In this document: positions 36,541 through 44,846 of the stretch, in pieces
How positions within the stretch are numbered: the stretch's first letter is position 1
Layout: each line of letters starts with the position of its first letter
Assembly: GCF_026013475.1 (NCBI RefSeq)
Contig: NZ_JAPDPH010000014.1
Location: forward strand, 1-59,069
Source of the DNA: Micromonospora yasonensis
GTDB taxonomy: Bacteria > Actinomycetota > Actinomycetes > Mycobacteriales > Micromonosporaceae
Direction of reading: 5' to 3'
Length of the DNA stretch: 59,069 nt
Notes under the pieces: generated by a model
What the model was told of the DNA's origin: nothing
The model's input: the letters and a program-made list of their open reading frames with translations, nothing else
The model's database searches: none
Program-made: the position numbers and the translations under genes

Positions 36541-37949
36541 ATGTCAGCACGCAACAGACGCCCGTGGGCGCAGGCGACGATCGCGATGACCGTGCTCGCG
36601 GCGACGGTGAGCGCCGCGCCCGCGAGCGCATCGGCCCCGGCGACAGGTAAGCCCCCGACCAAGCAGGACATCACCGGACAGCACGTCATCCAGCACCGGT
36701 TGACGCTGGTCACCGGGGACGTCGTTACCCTGACGGCCCGGCCCGGCGACGACCACCCGGCGATCAGGCTCGACCCGACCGGGCCGTCCCGCGGGACCGC
36801 GGAGATCACCCACACCGACCAGGCGACGTACGTCGTACCGCTCGCGGCCAACGAGGCCGTCACGAGCAACGCCGTGGACCTGGCACTCTTCGACGTCGAG
36901 GGTCTCGTCGACAGCGGCTACGACGACGCGAGGACCGCCTGGTGGCGCAGGCGGGTTCGCAGGCCACCCCTGCCTTCGCCCTCTACGGCGAGGACGGCGG
37001 GGCGCTGGCCCGCCTCGCCGCGTCCCGCGACGTCACCACCGGAGTGAGCGTCTTCTGGAAGCGCCGCGCCGGCAGCTACTACTGGGTGACCAGCGAGGTG
37101 CCGACCCGGCTCGGGGCGGTGCAGGAGCAGTGGGTGACCGCCGACCCGAAGCTGCAGGTGCAGAGCGCCGTCGCCCTCGGCGACACCGGGTTCCTCAACT
37201 ACGAGCAGACCTGGCGCACGTACCAGCCCGGGAGCCACCGCACGGTGGACTGGTTCAAGGTCGTCAACAACCCGAGGATCGACTCGAGCCAGTCGGCGTG
37301 GTTCGAGCAGGGCTTCCAGAGCTGGAACAACCAGGCGACCCTGACCCTCGCGGCCCGCCCGTTCGCCGACGGCGATCCCACCCACACCGAGTTCGCCGAC
37401 TACCGCGACACCTACTCGATGAAGCTCACCCGTGACGGCACCGAGATCGGGCAGGGCAGTTACTGGTACAGCTTCTTCCGGATCCCGAGCGGCAACGCGA
37501 AGTACGAGGCCGTGCTCGAGGCCTCTCGATCACTGCCCGGATGGGGCTTCGCGACGCGGTCGACCACGACGTGGAGCTTCGCGGCCGGCGGCAGCACCGC
37601 GGCCCACGCGCCGATCTCGATGCCGCAGGTCACCTACGACGTCGACGCCGGTCTGGACAACCGGGTCAAGCCCCGGGTCCCGCAGACGATGACCGTCAAC
37701 GCCCGGCCCTGGCTGGCCGGCGGCGCGGACGTCGTCGACGTCAAGGTGTGGGCCTCGTACGACGACGGCAGGACGTGGACGGCGCTCACGCTGACGCCGA
37801 CCGGCACGGCCGGTACGTACGGGGCCGCCTTTACGACGCCGACGGTGGCCGACTCGTCGGGCTACGTGAGCCTGCGGGCCACCGCGACCGACGCCAACGG
37901 CCACCGGGTCGAGCAGACCGTCGAAAGGGCGTTCGGCATCGAGCGATGA
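36541..37949 (+). pseudogene. Remnant of a secreted S8 (subtilisin-like) protease lacking its catalytic domain
   Basis: From ATG 36541 a signal peptide (TIAMTVLAATVSAAPASAS) and the start of an actinobacterial S8 protease prodomain are readable (HRLTLVTGDVVTLTARPG, TYVVPLAANEAV, LALFDVEGLVDSGYDDA). At about 36935-36945 this breaks. The reading then continues in another frame to 37949 with what looks like the C-terminal beta-rich domain of the same protein type (LYGEDGGALARLAASRDV, TMTVNARPWLAGGADVVDVK, VKVWASYDDGRTW). Intact relatives are typically over 1000 residues; the Asp-His-Ser catalytic core between the halves is missing entirely. An internal deletion with a frame change explains this. 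The 3' part from 36942 could still be translated but has no signal peptide. Confidence 0.72.
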
Positions 37950-37983
37950 CAGCCTGACAACCCACGCCGCCGATCCACCGCCC

Positions 37984-38023
37984 GGGCGAGGGGCCCGGTC
38001 CCACCGGACCGGGCCCCTCGCCC
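37984..38023. terminator. Perfect 18-bp hairpin
   Basis: Arms at 37984-38001 and 38006-38023 are exact complements with a 4-base CACC loop, 34 bases after the protease remnant stop. It is the longest perfect stem in the window and faces the converging symporter gene, so it may be bidirectional. Confidence 0.85.
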
Positions 38024-38252
38024 ACATCCCGATCAGGATCGCGCCGGCCAGGTCGCCCGCCACCTGCTGACATAATGCGTCTCGGCCGTCACCAGGCGAT
38101 CGGCGTTCGCTTCGCGTGCCTGGTCCGGCCGGGAAGCGTGAGGAGGCGGGCAGGTGGCGTCGATGGAGTCCATTTCCGCCGGCGTCGAGGCCAGTCGACG
38201 CGGCTGGGTCTGATCCGGACCCGGCGCGGTCATGCACCCTCGCGCCGTTCCG
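38024..38252. other. Stretch without recognised gene
   Basis: Between the 18-bp hairpin and the symporter stop nothing recognisable was found on either strand; short open frames here have composition of chance frames. Confidence 0.4.
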
Positions 38253-39770
38253 CTAGCCATGGATGGTGGCGGGCTGTGCCGGGCCGGGTGCGGCGACGTC
38301 CTCGGCTCGCAGGGCGTGCCCGACCGCGACGGCCCGGTCGCCCGGACGTGGCGTGACCAGACTGACCAGCACGGTGACGACCAGGTTGATCGCCATGGCG
38401 ATCAGGCCGGGCTCCCAGTCGGGCAGGTGGGTCGCCCAGAAGGTCTTCGCGAACGGGGCGAGCAGCGCGATGAACCCGGTCGTGATGCCGGCCAGGACGC
38501 CGATGGCGGTCACCCGCCGCCACAGGAAGGCGAGGAAGACCGCGGGCGCGAGCATCCCGATCGCCGAGTACGCGTAGAGCAGGATGTCGACCAGCGACTC
38601 GCTGCGCCCGAGGGTCAACCACACCGCGATGGCGGCGAAGCCGATCATCGAGACCCTGGACAGCAGCAGGGCCGTACGCTCGTTGAGGTTCTTGTGCAGC
38701 GGCGCCACGACGTTGCGGGTGAACACGGAGCCGGAGGTCAGCAGCAGGACCGAGCCGGGGGCAAGGGCGAGCAGGAAGCCGGTGCCGGCGACGAGGCCGA
38801 TCACCCACGCCGGGTACCGGTCGGTGACGAACTGCAGCAGGGCCGCGTTGAGGTTGCCGTCCGCCGGTTTGGTGCCGGCCAGGAGTGCGGCGAAGCCCAG
38901 CAGGATGATGAAGAAGTAGGCGAGCGAGTACAGCGGCTGCCAGACCGCGTTGCGGCGGATCGCCTGGCCACTCTTCGCGGCGTAGGACATCTGGAACAGG
39001 TGCGGAAACACCCAGTTGCCCAGGGCCACGTTCATCGCCGAGGTCATCAGCCAGACCGGTCCCGTGGGTGACGTGGGGTCGACGCCGGGCAGCTTGCCGA
39101 TGCCAGGGTGGGCCTGCTCGGCGAGTTTGAACACGTCGAACATGGACGCCGCGCCGACCTTCGCCGCCACCGTCGCGGACAGCAGCACGACGACGAGGAC
39201 CATCAGGATGTCCTTGACCGCCGCGGCGAAGGCGGCGGAGCGCAGGCCGGCCAGGTAGACGAAGGCGAGCATCACCACCGCCGCGATGATCACCGCTGCC
39301 GTCGCCGACATGGTACGGCCCAGTGCCAGCTGCACGATCAGACTGAGGCTGACCAGCTGAATCTGCACGTACACGACGAGGGCCGCGATGCCGACGACAC
39401 CGGCGACCACACCGAGCCACGGGGCGTCGAACCGGGCCGCGAAGAAGTCGCCCTGCGTGATCAGCCCGTGCTTCCGGCCGGCCCGCCAGATCTTGGGCAT
39501 CAGCCAGTAGCCGAGCGCGTAGCTCAGGGACACGGAGCAGAAGGCCAGGTACGCCGGCGCGCCGAGCGCCCACGCGTAGCCGGAGATGCCGAGCACCGCG
39601 AAGGTGGTGTACACCTCGCCGGCGTTGATGAACCAGAAGACCAACGTGCTGAGCCGTCGGCCGCCGACGGCCCATTCGGTGACGTTGGCGGCGCGGGCGG
39701 CCCGCCGGCCGTACCCGACGGCGCCGACCACCGTGCTCAGCACGATCACCAGCACGATCGCGAGGGTCAT
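38253..39770 (-). CDS. Sodium:solute symporter (SSS family)
   Basis: 505 residues, about 13 membrane helices, LeuT-fold SSS transporter. Family marks: TEWAVGGRRLSTLVFWFINAG near TM1-2, LMPKIWRAGRKHGLITQGDF, GLRSAAFAAAVKDILMVLVV, and APGSVLLLTSGSVFTRNVV (sodium-site region). The start overlaps the stop of a DUF3311 protein (ATGA), a pairing common for monocarboxylate/amino-acid SSS carriers. Substrate unknown. It diverges from the XRE-cupin operon and may import a substrate for it (inference). Confidence 0.9.
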   Translation of the reverse strand: MTLAIVLVIVLSTVVGAVGYGRRAARAANVTEWAVGGRRLSTLVFWFINAGEVYTTFAVLGISGYAWALGAPAYLAFCSVSLSYALGYWLMPKIWRAGRKHGLITQGDFFAARFDAPWLGVVAGVVGIAALVVYVQIQLVSLSLIVQLALGRTMSATAAVIIAAVVMLAFVYLAGLRSAAFAAAVKDILMVLVVVLLSATVAAKVGAASMFDVFKLAEQAHPGIGKLPGVDPTSPTGPVWLMTSAMNVALGNWVFPHLFQMSYAAKSGQAIRRNAVWQPLYSLAYFFIILLGFAALLAGTKPADGNLNAALLQFVTDRYPAWVIGLVAGTGFLLALAPGSVLLLTSGSVFTRNVVAPLHKNLNERTALLLSRVSMIGFAAIAVWLTLGRSESLVDILLYAYSAIGMLAPAVFLAFLWRRVTAIGVLAGITTGFIALLAPFAKTFWATHLPDWEPGLIAMAINLVVTVLVSLVTPRPGDRAVAVGHALRAEDVAAPGPAQPATIHG

Positions 39771-40054
39771 GCCCGCTCACCCACTCTCGGCTCGGTCGCC
39801 GTGGCGAACTGCCGCTCCTCGTCGTCGACCCCGGCGGCCCGGTCGAGGCGGAACACCAGGCCGATGATGATCGTCGTGGCGACGATCCCGAGCATCTGCC
39901 AGAGCATCGGGAACGGGATGTGCATCGGCGCCAGCTTGACGTCGTTGACGACGGGCACGAGGGCGACCTGCCAGATGAACGGGATCACGAGCAGCCACCG
40001 GTGGACCGTGGATCGACGCGCCGGGGCTTGCTCGGGGGGATCGAGCGATGCCAT
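39767..40054 (-). CDS. DUF3311 small membrane protein, symporter partner
   Basis: 95 residues with two hydrophobic helices (WLLVIPFIWQVALVPVVND; PMLWQMLGIVATTIIIGLVF). DUF3311 proteins regularly precede SSS symporter genes and are thought to be small accessory subunits. Stop and downstream start overlap as ATGA. AGGAGAG precedes the ATG at 40054. Confidence 0.82.
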   Translation of the reverse strand: MASLDPPEQAPARRSTVHRWLLVIPFIWQVALVPVVNDVKLAPMHIPFPMLWQMLGIVATTIIIGLVFRLDRAAGVDDEERQFATATEPRVGERA

Positions 40055-40185
40055 GACTCTCCTGAAAGTCCGAGCGGCGGTTCGGCCGCCGTCAGCCGCC
40101 TGTGCAGCGCTACTGCACGATGAGCCGCGACGCTAGGCCCACCCGGTGGCCTCGTCAAGACCCGCGGATTTCCTAAGTTCCCTGG

Positions 40186-40214
40186 TTGACGCCACGTCGC
40201 GGGGCGCTTACGGT
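40186..40214 (+). promoter_or_regulatory. Promoter TTGACG-N17-TACGGT for the XRE-cupin operon
   Basis: A near-consensus -35 TTGACG (40186-40191), an exact 17-base spacer, and TACGGT (40209-40214) as -10. Predicted start near 40221, about 56 bases before the GTG start. Confidence 0.6.
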
Positions 40215-40225
40215 CCAGTGCCAGG

Positions 40226-40244
40226 CATGCAGTGAGCCTGCATG
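40226..40244. promoter_or_regulatory. Operator CATGCAG-N5-CTGCATG
   Basis: A perfect 7-base dyad with a 5-base spacer, just downstream of the predicted transcription start. Position fits roadblock autorepression by the XRE regulator encoded immediately downstream. Confidence 0.5.
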
Positions 40245-40276
40245 TGCGGGCCGCGAGACGGGGAAGGGGCGCACGG

Positions 40277-40813
40277 GTGATCGGCGACCGGTTGCACGAG
40301 CTGCGTACCGCGCGCGGCCTGAGCCTGCGCACCCTGGCCGCCGAGGCGGGCGTGTCCGCGACGCTGCTCAGCCAGATCGAGCGGGGCGTGACCGAGCCCA
40401 GTCTGGCGACCCTGCGCCGGCTCGCCACGGTGTTCGGCGAGTCGGTCGCCTCGCTCTTCGCCGATCCCGCACCCCTGTCGGTCTGGATCAGCCGGCCGGG
40501 GGAGCGGATGACCCTCGGGGCCCCCAACGGGCAGATCCGGTACGAGCGGCTCACCCCCGGCAACGGCCAGCTCGAGGTGCTGCACGCGACCCTCGCCCCC
40601 GGCGAGGTCTCCAGCGAGGAGTCGTGGAGCCACCCGTCCCTGGAATGCGCGTTCGTGGTGGCGGGCACGCTGACCGTCGAGGTCGACCGGGCGACGTACA
40701 CCGTCGCCGCCGGCGAGAGCATCACCCTCGATTCCCGCCAGCCACACCGGTACCGCAACACCTCGGACACCACCACCGAGATCGTGCTGGCCATCAACCC
40801 GCCGACGCCCTGA
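40277..40813 (+). CDS. XRE-family regulator with cupin sensor domain
   Basis: 178 residues: an N-terminal Cro/CI HTH (about 3-60: RLHELRTARGLSLRTLAAEA, TLLSQIERGVTEPSLATLRR) and a C-terminal cupin_2 domain (about 105-178: HPSLECAFVVAGTLTVEVD, VAAGESITLDSRQPHRYRN). This class usually senses a small amino acid, amine or amide through the cupin and represses linked catabolic genes. GTG at 40277 is chosen over an upstream in-frame ATG at 40232, which lies within the operator and lacks an upstream ribosome site. Operon with TIGR04076 and LLM genes. Confidence 0.87.
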   Translation: MIGDRLHELRTARGLSLRTLAAEAGVSATLLSQIERGVTEPSLATLRRLATVFGESVASLFADPAPLSVWISRPGERMTLGAPNGQIRYERLTPGNGQLEVLHATLAPGEVSSEESWSHPSLECAFVVAGTLTVEVDRATYTVAAGESITLDSRQPHRYRNTSDTTTEIVLAINPPTP

Positions 40814-40841
40814 GCCGCGGCACAGCGAGAGGGGAAGCCAC

Positions 40842-41186
40842 ATGGCCGACAACGAGCCGGACACCGGGCCCGACGGGGACATGGAGCTCTATGACCTGCG
40901 GGTCCGCGTGGACCGGATCGAGGGCCGCTCGGTGTGCGGCATGCAGGTCGGCGACTGGTTCGAGGTCACCAACAGCGCCCACCTTCGGCTGCCCGAGGGC
41001 CGCCACTTCTGCGTGTACGCGCTGGCGTCGGTGCTGCCGTTCCTCGCCGCCAAACAGCGGGACCTCGCCGCCGGCGACTGGCTGGCCCAGGATTCGTTGT
41101 TCGCCTGTCCGGATCCGGAGGAGCGGTTGATCATGCGGGTGGAGCGCGCCTGCCGGCGCCGGATGAACTCCGCCGACCTGACCTGA
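40842..41186 (+). CDS. TIGR04076 family protein
   Basis: 114 residues, cytoplasmic. It matches the small TIGR04076 family in pattern: LYDLRVRVDRIEG, SVCGMQVGDWFEV, LRLPEGRHFCVYALASVLPF, GDWLAQDSLFACPDPEERLI. Family function is not established; the conserved cysteines (Cys33, Cys57, Cys88) suggest a ligand or metal role. It begins 28 bases after the XRE-cupin gene, with GAGAGGGGA ahead of the ATG, and is followed 20 bases later by an LLM oxidoreductase, so it is probably part of the same pathway. Confidence 0.78.
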   Translation: MADNEPDTGPDGDMELYDLRVRVDRIEGRSVCGMQVGDWFEVTNSAHLRLPEGRHFCVYALASVLPFLAAKQRDLAAGDWLAQDSLFACPDPEERLIMRVERACRRRMNSADLT

Positions 41187-41206
41187 CAGTGGAGCCGAGG
41201 AGTGAA

Positions 41207-42208
41207 GTGAGCGCAGCAGAGGTCGGCCTGGGCCTGCAGAGCGACAAGCGGGCCGGCGACTACGCACGATTGGCGCGCAGCGCGGAGCGGGCCGGCTTCG
41301 ACGTGCTGACCGTGTTCAGTGACCTGATGTACCAGCCGCCGATCTTCCCGCTGCTGGAGATGGCCGCCGCGACCGGGCGCGTCCGGCTCGGCGCGGCCTG
41401 TCTCAACCCCTACTCGATGGCGCCCTACGAGATCGCCGGCCAGGTCGCCGCGCTCGACCTGGCCTCGCACGGGCGCGCGTACCTCGGGCTCGCGCGCGGC
41501 ACCTGGCTGGGTGCCGTCGGCATCGACCAGGCCCGGCCGCTGGCCACGCTCGAGGAGGCCGCGCAGGTCGTCTACCGGCTGCTGCGCGGCGACACCGGCG
41601 GCTTCGCCGGGCAGGTGTTCCGCCTCGCGCCGGACACCGTCCTGCGCTACCCGGTCCACCGCCCCGATCCGCCACTGCTGATCGGCGCCTGGGGCCCGAA
41701 AGGCGCCGCGCTCGCCGGCCGGATCGCCGACGAGATCAAGGTCGGTGGGAGCGCCAACCCCGCCATGGTCCCCGTCATCCGCGACCGGGTACGGGTCGGC
41801 GCCGAGCGGGTCGGCCGGCGCGTCGACGACGTCGGGATCGTGTTCGGCGCGGTCACCGTCGTCGATCGCGACGGCCCGGCCGCCCGGTCCAGGGCGCGCA
41901 CCGAGGTCGCCATGTACCTCGCGGTCGTCGCCGACCTGGACCCCACGGTCGAGCTTCCGAACGACCTGTTGGGCCGGGTGAAAGCCCTCGTCGACGCCGG
42001 CGACCACGAGGCGGCCGGCCGCCTCGTACCCGACGACGTGCTCGACCTGTTCGCCTTCTCCGGCACCCCCGAGCAGGTGGCCGCCCAGGCGCAGGCCCTT
42101 ATCGACGCCGGGGTGCGCCGGGTCGAGTTCGGCACCCCGCACGGGCTCGAGGACCAACGCGGGGTGGACCTGCTCGGCAGCGCGGTGCTGCCCATGCTCC
42201 GTCGCTAG
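41207..42208 (+). CDS. LLM-class oxidoreductase A (Mer-like)
   Basis: 333 residues, luciferase-like TIM barrel of the F420/flavin group: EVGLGLQSDKRAGDYARLAR, ERAGFDVLTVFSDLMYQPP, LGAACLNPYSMAPYEIAGQV, GRAYLGLARGTW, PLLIGAWGPKGAALAGRIAD. The pattern resembles methylene-tetrahydromethanopterin reductase-like F420 proteins. GAGGAG precedes the GTG at 41207. It is end gene of the XRE-cupin operon. A paralogue of similar length is at 52815-53813 behind the ABC importer; the pair probably belongs to one pathway. Cofactor (F420 or FMN) and substrate are unknown. Confidence 0.85.
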   Translation: MSAAEVGLGLQSDKRAGDYARLARSAERAGFDVLTVFSDLMYQPPIFPLLEMAAATGRVRLGAACLNPYSMAPYEIAGQVAALDLASHGRAYLGLARGTWLGAVGIDQARPLATLEEAAQVVYRLLRGDTGGFAGQVFRLAPDTVLRYPVHRPDPPLLIGAWGPKGAALAGRIADEIKVGGSANPAMVPVIRDRVRVGAERVGRRVDDVGIVFGAVTVVDRDGPAARSRARTEVAMYLAVVADLDPTVELPNDLLGRVKALVDAGDHEAAGRLVPDDVLDLFAFSGTPEQVAAQAQALIDAGVRRVEFGTPHGLEDQRGVDLLGSAVLPMLRR

Positions 42209-42228
42209 CCACCGCTGCCGCGGTGGCT
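42207..42228. terminator. Bidirectional hairpin between converging genes
   Basis: AGCCACCGC at 42207-42215 pairs exactly with 42220-42228 around a TGCC loop. It overlaps the LLM stop and faces the amidohydrolase end. Confidence 0.75.
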
Positions 42229-42256
42229 GCCCGGCAGGAGGCCGGCTAACCGGCGA

Positions 42257-43516
42257 TCACCCCGCACTCCATCCCGCGCGGTCGTCGCGAACCACCCGGC
42301 CGCCCTTCATGATCCAGCGCACCCCACGGAACGCCGAGGTGTCCCGGGACGGGTCGGCGTCCATGACGATCATGTCGGCGTACCGGCCGGGCTCTACCGT
42401 GCCGAGGTCGGCCTCGGCGCCCAGCCACCGGGCCGGGCCGAGGGTGCCGGCGTACAGGGCGCGGGCCGGGCCGATGCCGGCCTCGGACATGTACTCCAGC
42501 TCCCGGACCGAGGCGCTGGTGCCTTCGAAGCTCCAGAACGGGGGCATGTCGCTGCCGAGCAGCACCTCCACCCCGGCCTTCACCGCCATGACATAGCTCT
42601 CCAGATGGCGCGGGCCGGCATCGAGCGATCGCTGCTGCATCCAGTCCGGGACGCCCAGCTCGTCGAAGAACTCCTTGCATCGGGTGACCAGCAGGGTGGG
42701 CACGAGTGCGGTGCCCCGCTCGGCCATGTCGGCGGCGATTTCGGGGGTCAGTTGGTAGCCGTGTTCCACGCAGTCCAGACCGAGCCGTACCGCTTCGCCG
42801 ATGACGGATGCCGGTCCGGCATGCGCGGTGACTCGCCGGCCCCACGCGTGCGCCGTCTCGATCACCGCGGTCATCTCGTCGGCGAACAGTTGCGGCGTGT
42901 GGATGGCCTCGTGCTCGCCGGCGATGCCGCCGGAGATCATCACCTTGATCAGGTCGGCACCCGCCCTGATCTGGCTGCGTACCCCGCGGCGGAACCCGTC
43001 CGCGCCGTCGCACTCCAGGGTGTCGCCGCCCTCATGGCCGTGTCCGCCGGTGCACACCAGGGCTCGGCCGGCGGTGAAGATGCGCGGCCCGAGCACCCGC
43101 CCCGCCTGGATCGCGCGGCGTAGCGCGAAGTCGGCATGGTCCTTCTCGGCGACGCAGCGGACCGTGGTCACTCCGCTGAGCAAGGTGCGCCGGGCTCCGT
43201 CGGCCATGTAGAGGGCCAGCTCGTGCGCGTTCATGCTCTTCACCTCGTCCCCGCCCTGACCGGGCAGGGACAGCGACAGGTGGGTGTGCATGTTCACCAA
43301 CCCGGGGGTGAGGTAGCCGCCGGCCAGGTCGATGAGTGACGCGTCCCCGTGGTCGCGTGCCATCGGGATCACCTTTGAGGCCGGGCCCACCGCAGCGATG
43401 CGGTCACCCTTGACCAAGACCGCGGCGTCGCTCAGCGGCGCGGCTCCGTCGGCGGCTCGGCCGTCGACGACGGTGCAGTTGACCAGTACGGCGGAGCCCG
43501 GTGACCCGTGGTCCAT
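42257..43516 (-). CDS. Metal-dependent amidohydrolase (prolidase/imidazolonepropionase-like)
   Basis: 419 residues. Metal ligands: HTH in LVNMHTHLSLSLPG, the bridging Lys in ADLIKVMISGGI, His in RVTAHAGPAS, His in CVEHGYQLTPE, and Asp in VLLGSDMPPFW. The closest look is to Xaa-Pro dipeptidase-type and other amidohydrolase-1 enzymes that cleave peptide-like or cyclic amides. GAGGGG precedes the ATG at 43516. It diverges from the LacI regulator, with a LacI operator in the gap, so it is probably induced with the importer. Confidence 0.87.
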   Translation of the reverse strand: MDHGSPGSAVLVNCTVVDGRAADGAAPLSDAAVLVKGDRIAAVGPASKVIPMARDHGDASLIDLAGGYLTPGLVNMHTHLSLSLPGQGGDEVKSMNAHELALYMADGARRTLLSGVTTVRCVAEKDHADFALRRAIQAGRVLGPRIFTAGRALVCTGGHGHEGGDTLECDGADGFRRGVRSQIRAGADLIKVMISGGIAGEHEAIHTPQLFADEMTAVIETAHAWGRRVTAHAGPASVIGEAVRLGLDCVEHGYQLTPEIAADMAERGTALVPTLLVTRCKEFFDELGVPDWMQQRSLDAGPRHLESYVMAVKAGVEVLLGSDMPPFWSFEGTSASVRELEYMSEAGIGPARALYAGTLGPARWLGAEADLGTVEPGRYADMIVMDADPSRDTSAFRGVRWIMKGGRVVRDDRAGWSAG

Positions 43517-43599
43517 GTCCGCACCCCTCAGCGTCGTGTGGCCGTCGAACCCGCGTACGCGTCGAACCCCCCACCCACATTCGCCTCCGAGCGCAAAAT

Positions 43600-43617
43600 G
43601 TGGGAACGTTTGCGCAG
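43600..43617. promoter_or_regulatory. LacI-type operator O1 (amidohydrolase/lacI gap)
   Basis: GTGGGAACGTTTGCGCAG, centred on the AACGTT between 43607 and 43608. It matches O2 at 44772-44789 at most positions with the same centre. A larger dyad GCGCAAA (43591-43597) / TTTGCGC (43609-43615) overlaps it. Central CG flanked by AA/TT is the classic LacI-family half-site arrangement. Confidence 0.68.
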
Positions 43618-43698
43618 CGGGCGCGGAAGCAGCATAGCCAGCGGCACCGAGGCGCGCCATAGCCGTGGAATCATGGCGCGGTGCCGGGAGAGGACGGC

Positions 43699-44718
43699 GT
43701 GGTGGTGGACCTTCGCCAGGTCGCGGCGGTGAGCGGGGTTTCCCTCAGCACGGCCTCCCGGGCGTTGTCCGGGTCGGGGCGGGTCAGCGACACCACCCGG
43801 CAACGGGTCCGCCGGGTCGCCGAGGACCTCGGCTATCGCCCCAACGCCCTCGCCCGCGGCCTACGCACGAGCCACTCGCGGCTGGTGGGCCTGGTCGTCA
43901 CCAACCTGGTGAACGCGTCGTTCCACACCATCGCCGAGGTCGTGCACAACCGGCTGAAGGTCGCCGGGTACCACCTGGTCCTGTGCATCACGGGAGGCGA
44001 CGCCGAGGAGGAGCGGGCGTACGTGGAGACGCTGCGCGACCACAACGTCGACGGCGTCATGGTGGTGGGATCCGATCCCGCCGCCATCGAGCAGTTGCGG
44101 CGCACCGGCATCCCCACCGTCCATCTCGCCCGGCAGCCTCGGAACCCCGCCGGAGACTGCGTGCTGGGAGCCGACCTCGAAGGCGCTCGTGAGGCCACCC
44201 GCCACCTGCTGGGCCTCTCCCATCGGCGGATCGCCCTGGTGGCCGGTCCATCGACGGTGACCTCGGGCTACGAACGGTTCGCCGGCTACCGGCTCGCCCT
44301 CGACGAGGCCGGCGTGCCCTGCCGGGACGAGCTGATCTTTCAGGGGCCACTGGAGCCGGCCTCGGGCGCGGAGGCCGTCGCGCGACTGCTCGCCCTTCCC
44401 GGGCGACGGCGGCCCACCGCCGTGCTGGTGACCAACCACGAGGCGGCCTTCGGGCTGCTGCCGGCGCTGCGCGAGCGCCGGGTACGGATTCCCGACGACC
44501 TGAGCGTGCTCTGCTACGAGGACGCGGATCTGCTGCGGTGGTGGGACCCGGCGATCACGGTGATGAACAACAACGCCGCCCGGATGGGTGAGCTCGCGGT
44601 GAACATCCTGCTCGAACGGATCGCCGCGAAGGCGGACGCCGACGCCGCCGCGTGGACCGAGTACCGGGTCGGCGCGCAGCTGGTGGTCCGCGATTCCTGC
44701 GTCGTCGCCAAATCGTGA
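43699..44718 (+). CDS. LacI-family transcriptional regulator
   Basis: 339 residues: N-terminal LacI HTH (DLRQVAAVSGVSLSTASRAL, hinge RPNALARGLRTSHSRLVG) and a periplasmic-binding-like effector domain (GLVVTNLVNASFHTIAEVV, DGVMVVGSDPAAIEQL, RIALVAGPSTVTSGYERFAG, ITVMNNNAARMGELAVNIL). GTG 43699 is chosen because GGGAGAGGA lies five bases upstream; GTG 43702 is equally possible and an earlier GTG at 43681 lacks a ribosome site. Likely represses itself, the divergent amidohydrolase and the downstream importer through two similar operators. Confidence 0.9.
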   Translation: MVVDLRQVAAVSGVSLSTASRALSGSGRVSDTTRQRVRRVAEDLGYRPNALARGLRTSHSRLVGLVVTNLVNASFHTIAEVVHNRLKVAGYHLVLCITGGDAEEERAYVETLRDHNVDGVMVVGSDPAAIEQLRRTGIPTVHLARQPRNPAGDCVLGADLEGAREATRHLLGLSHRRIALVAGPSTVTSGYERFAGYRLALDEAGVPCRDELIFQGPLEPASGAEAVARLLALPGRRRPTAVLVTNHEAAFGLLPALRERRVRIPDDLSVLCYEDADLLRWWDPAITVMNNNAARMGELAVNILLERIAAKADADAAAWTEYRVGAQLVVRDSCVVAKS

Positions 44719-44741
44719 CGTCCCGGCCGGCGAGAGGGCTC

Positions 44742-44771
44742 TTGACAGCGGCTCCGGCGGTGGCGCAAGTT
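44742..44771 (+). promoter_or_regulatory. Importer promoter TTGACA-N18-CAAGTT
   Basis: Consensus -35 TTGACA at 44742-44747 and CAAGTT at 44766-44771 as a fair -10. The LacI operator begins one base after the -10, so repressor binding would block RNA polymerase. Confidence 0.6.
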
Positions 44772-44789
44772 GTGGAAACGTTTGCTCAC
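44772..44789. promoter_or_regulatory. LacI-type operator O2 (importer promoter)
   Basis: GTGGAAACGTTTGCTCAC centred between 44779 and 44780, with AAACGTTT at the core. Aligned with O1 (43600-43617), it differs at only four positions. Placed directly on the start region of the importer operon. Confidence 0.72.
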
Positions 44790-44846
44790 GGCGGCCCGGA
44801 CACCCGCCCGGCAATCCTTCTGTAGTCCGGCCCTTTGGAGGCCCGC

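Noticed and set aside
36942..37949. Independent hypothetical gene starting at ATG 36942
   Set aside because: Its start has no ribosome site or signal peptide and its sequence looks like the C-terminal domain of an S8 protease, so it is better described as part of a deleted gene.
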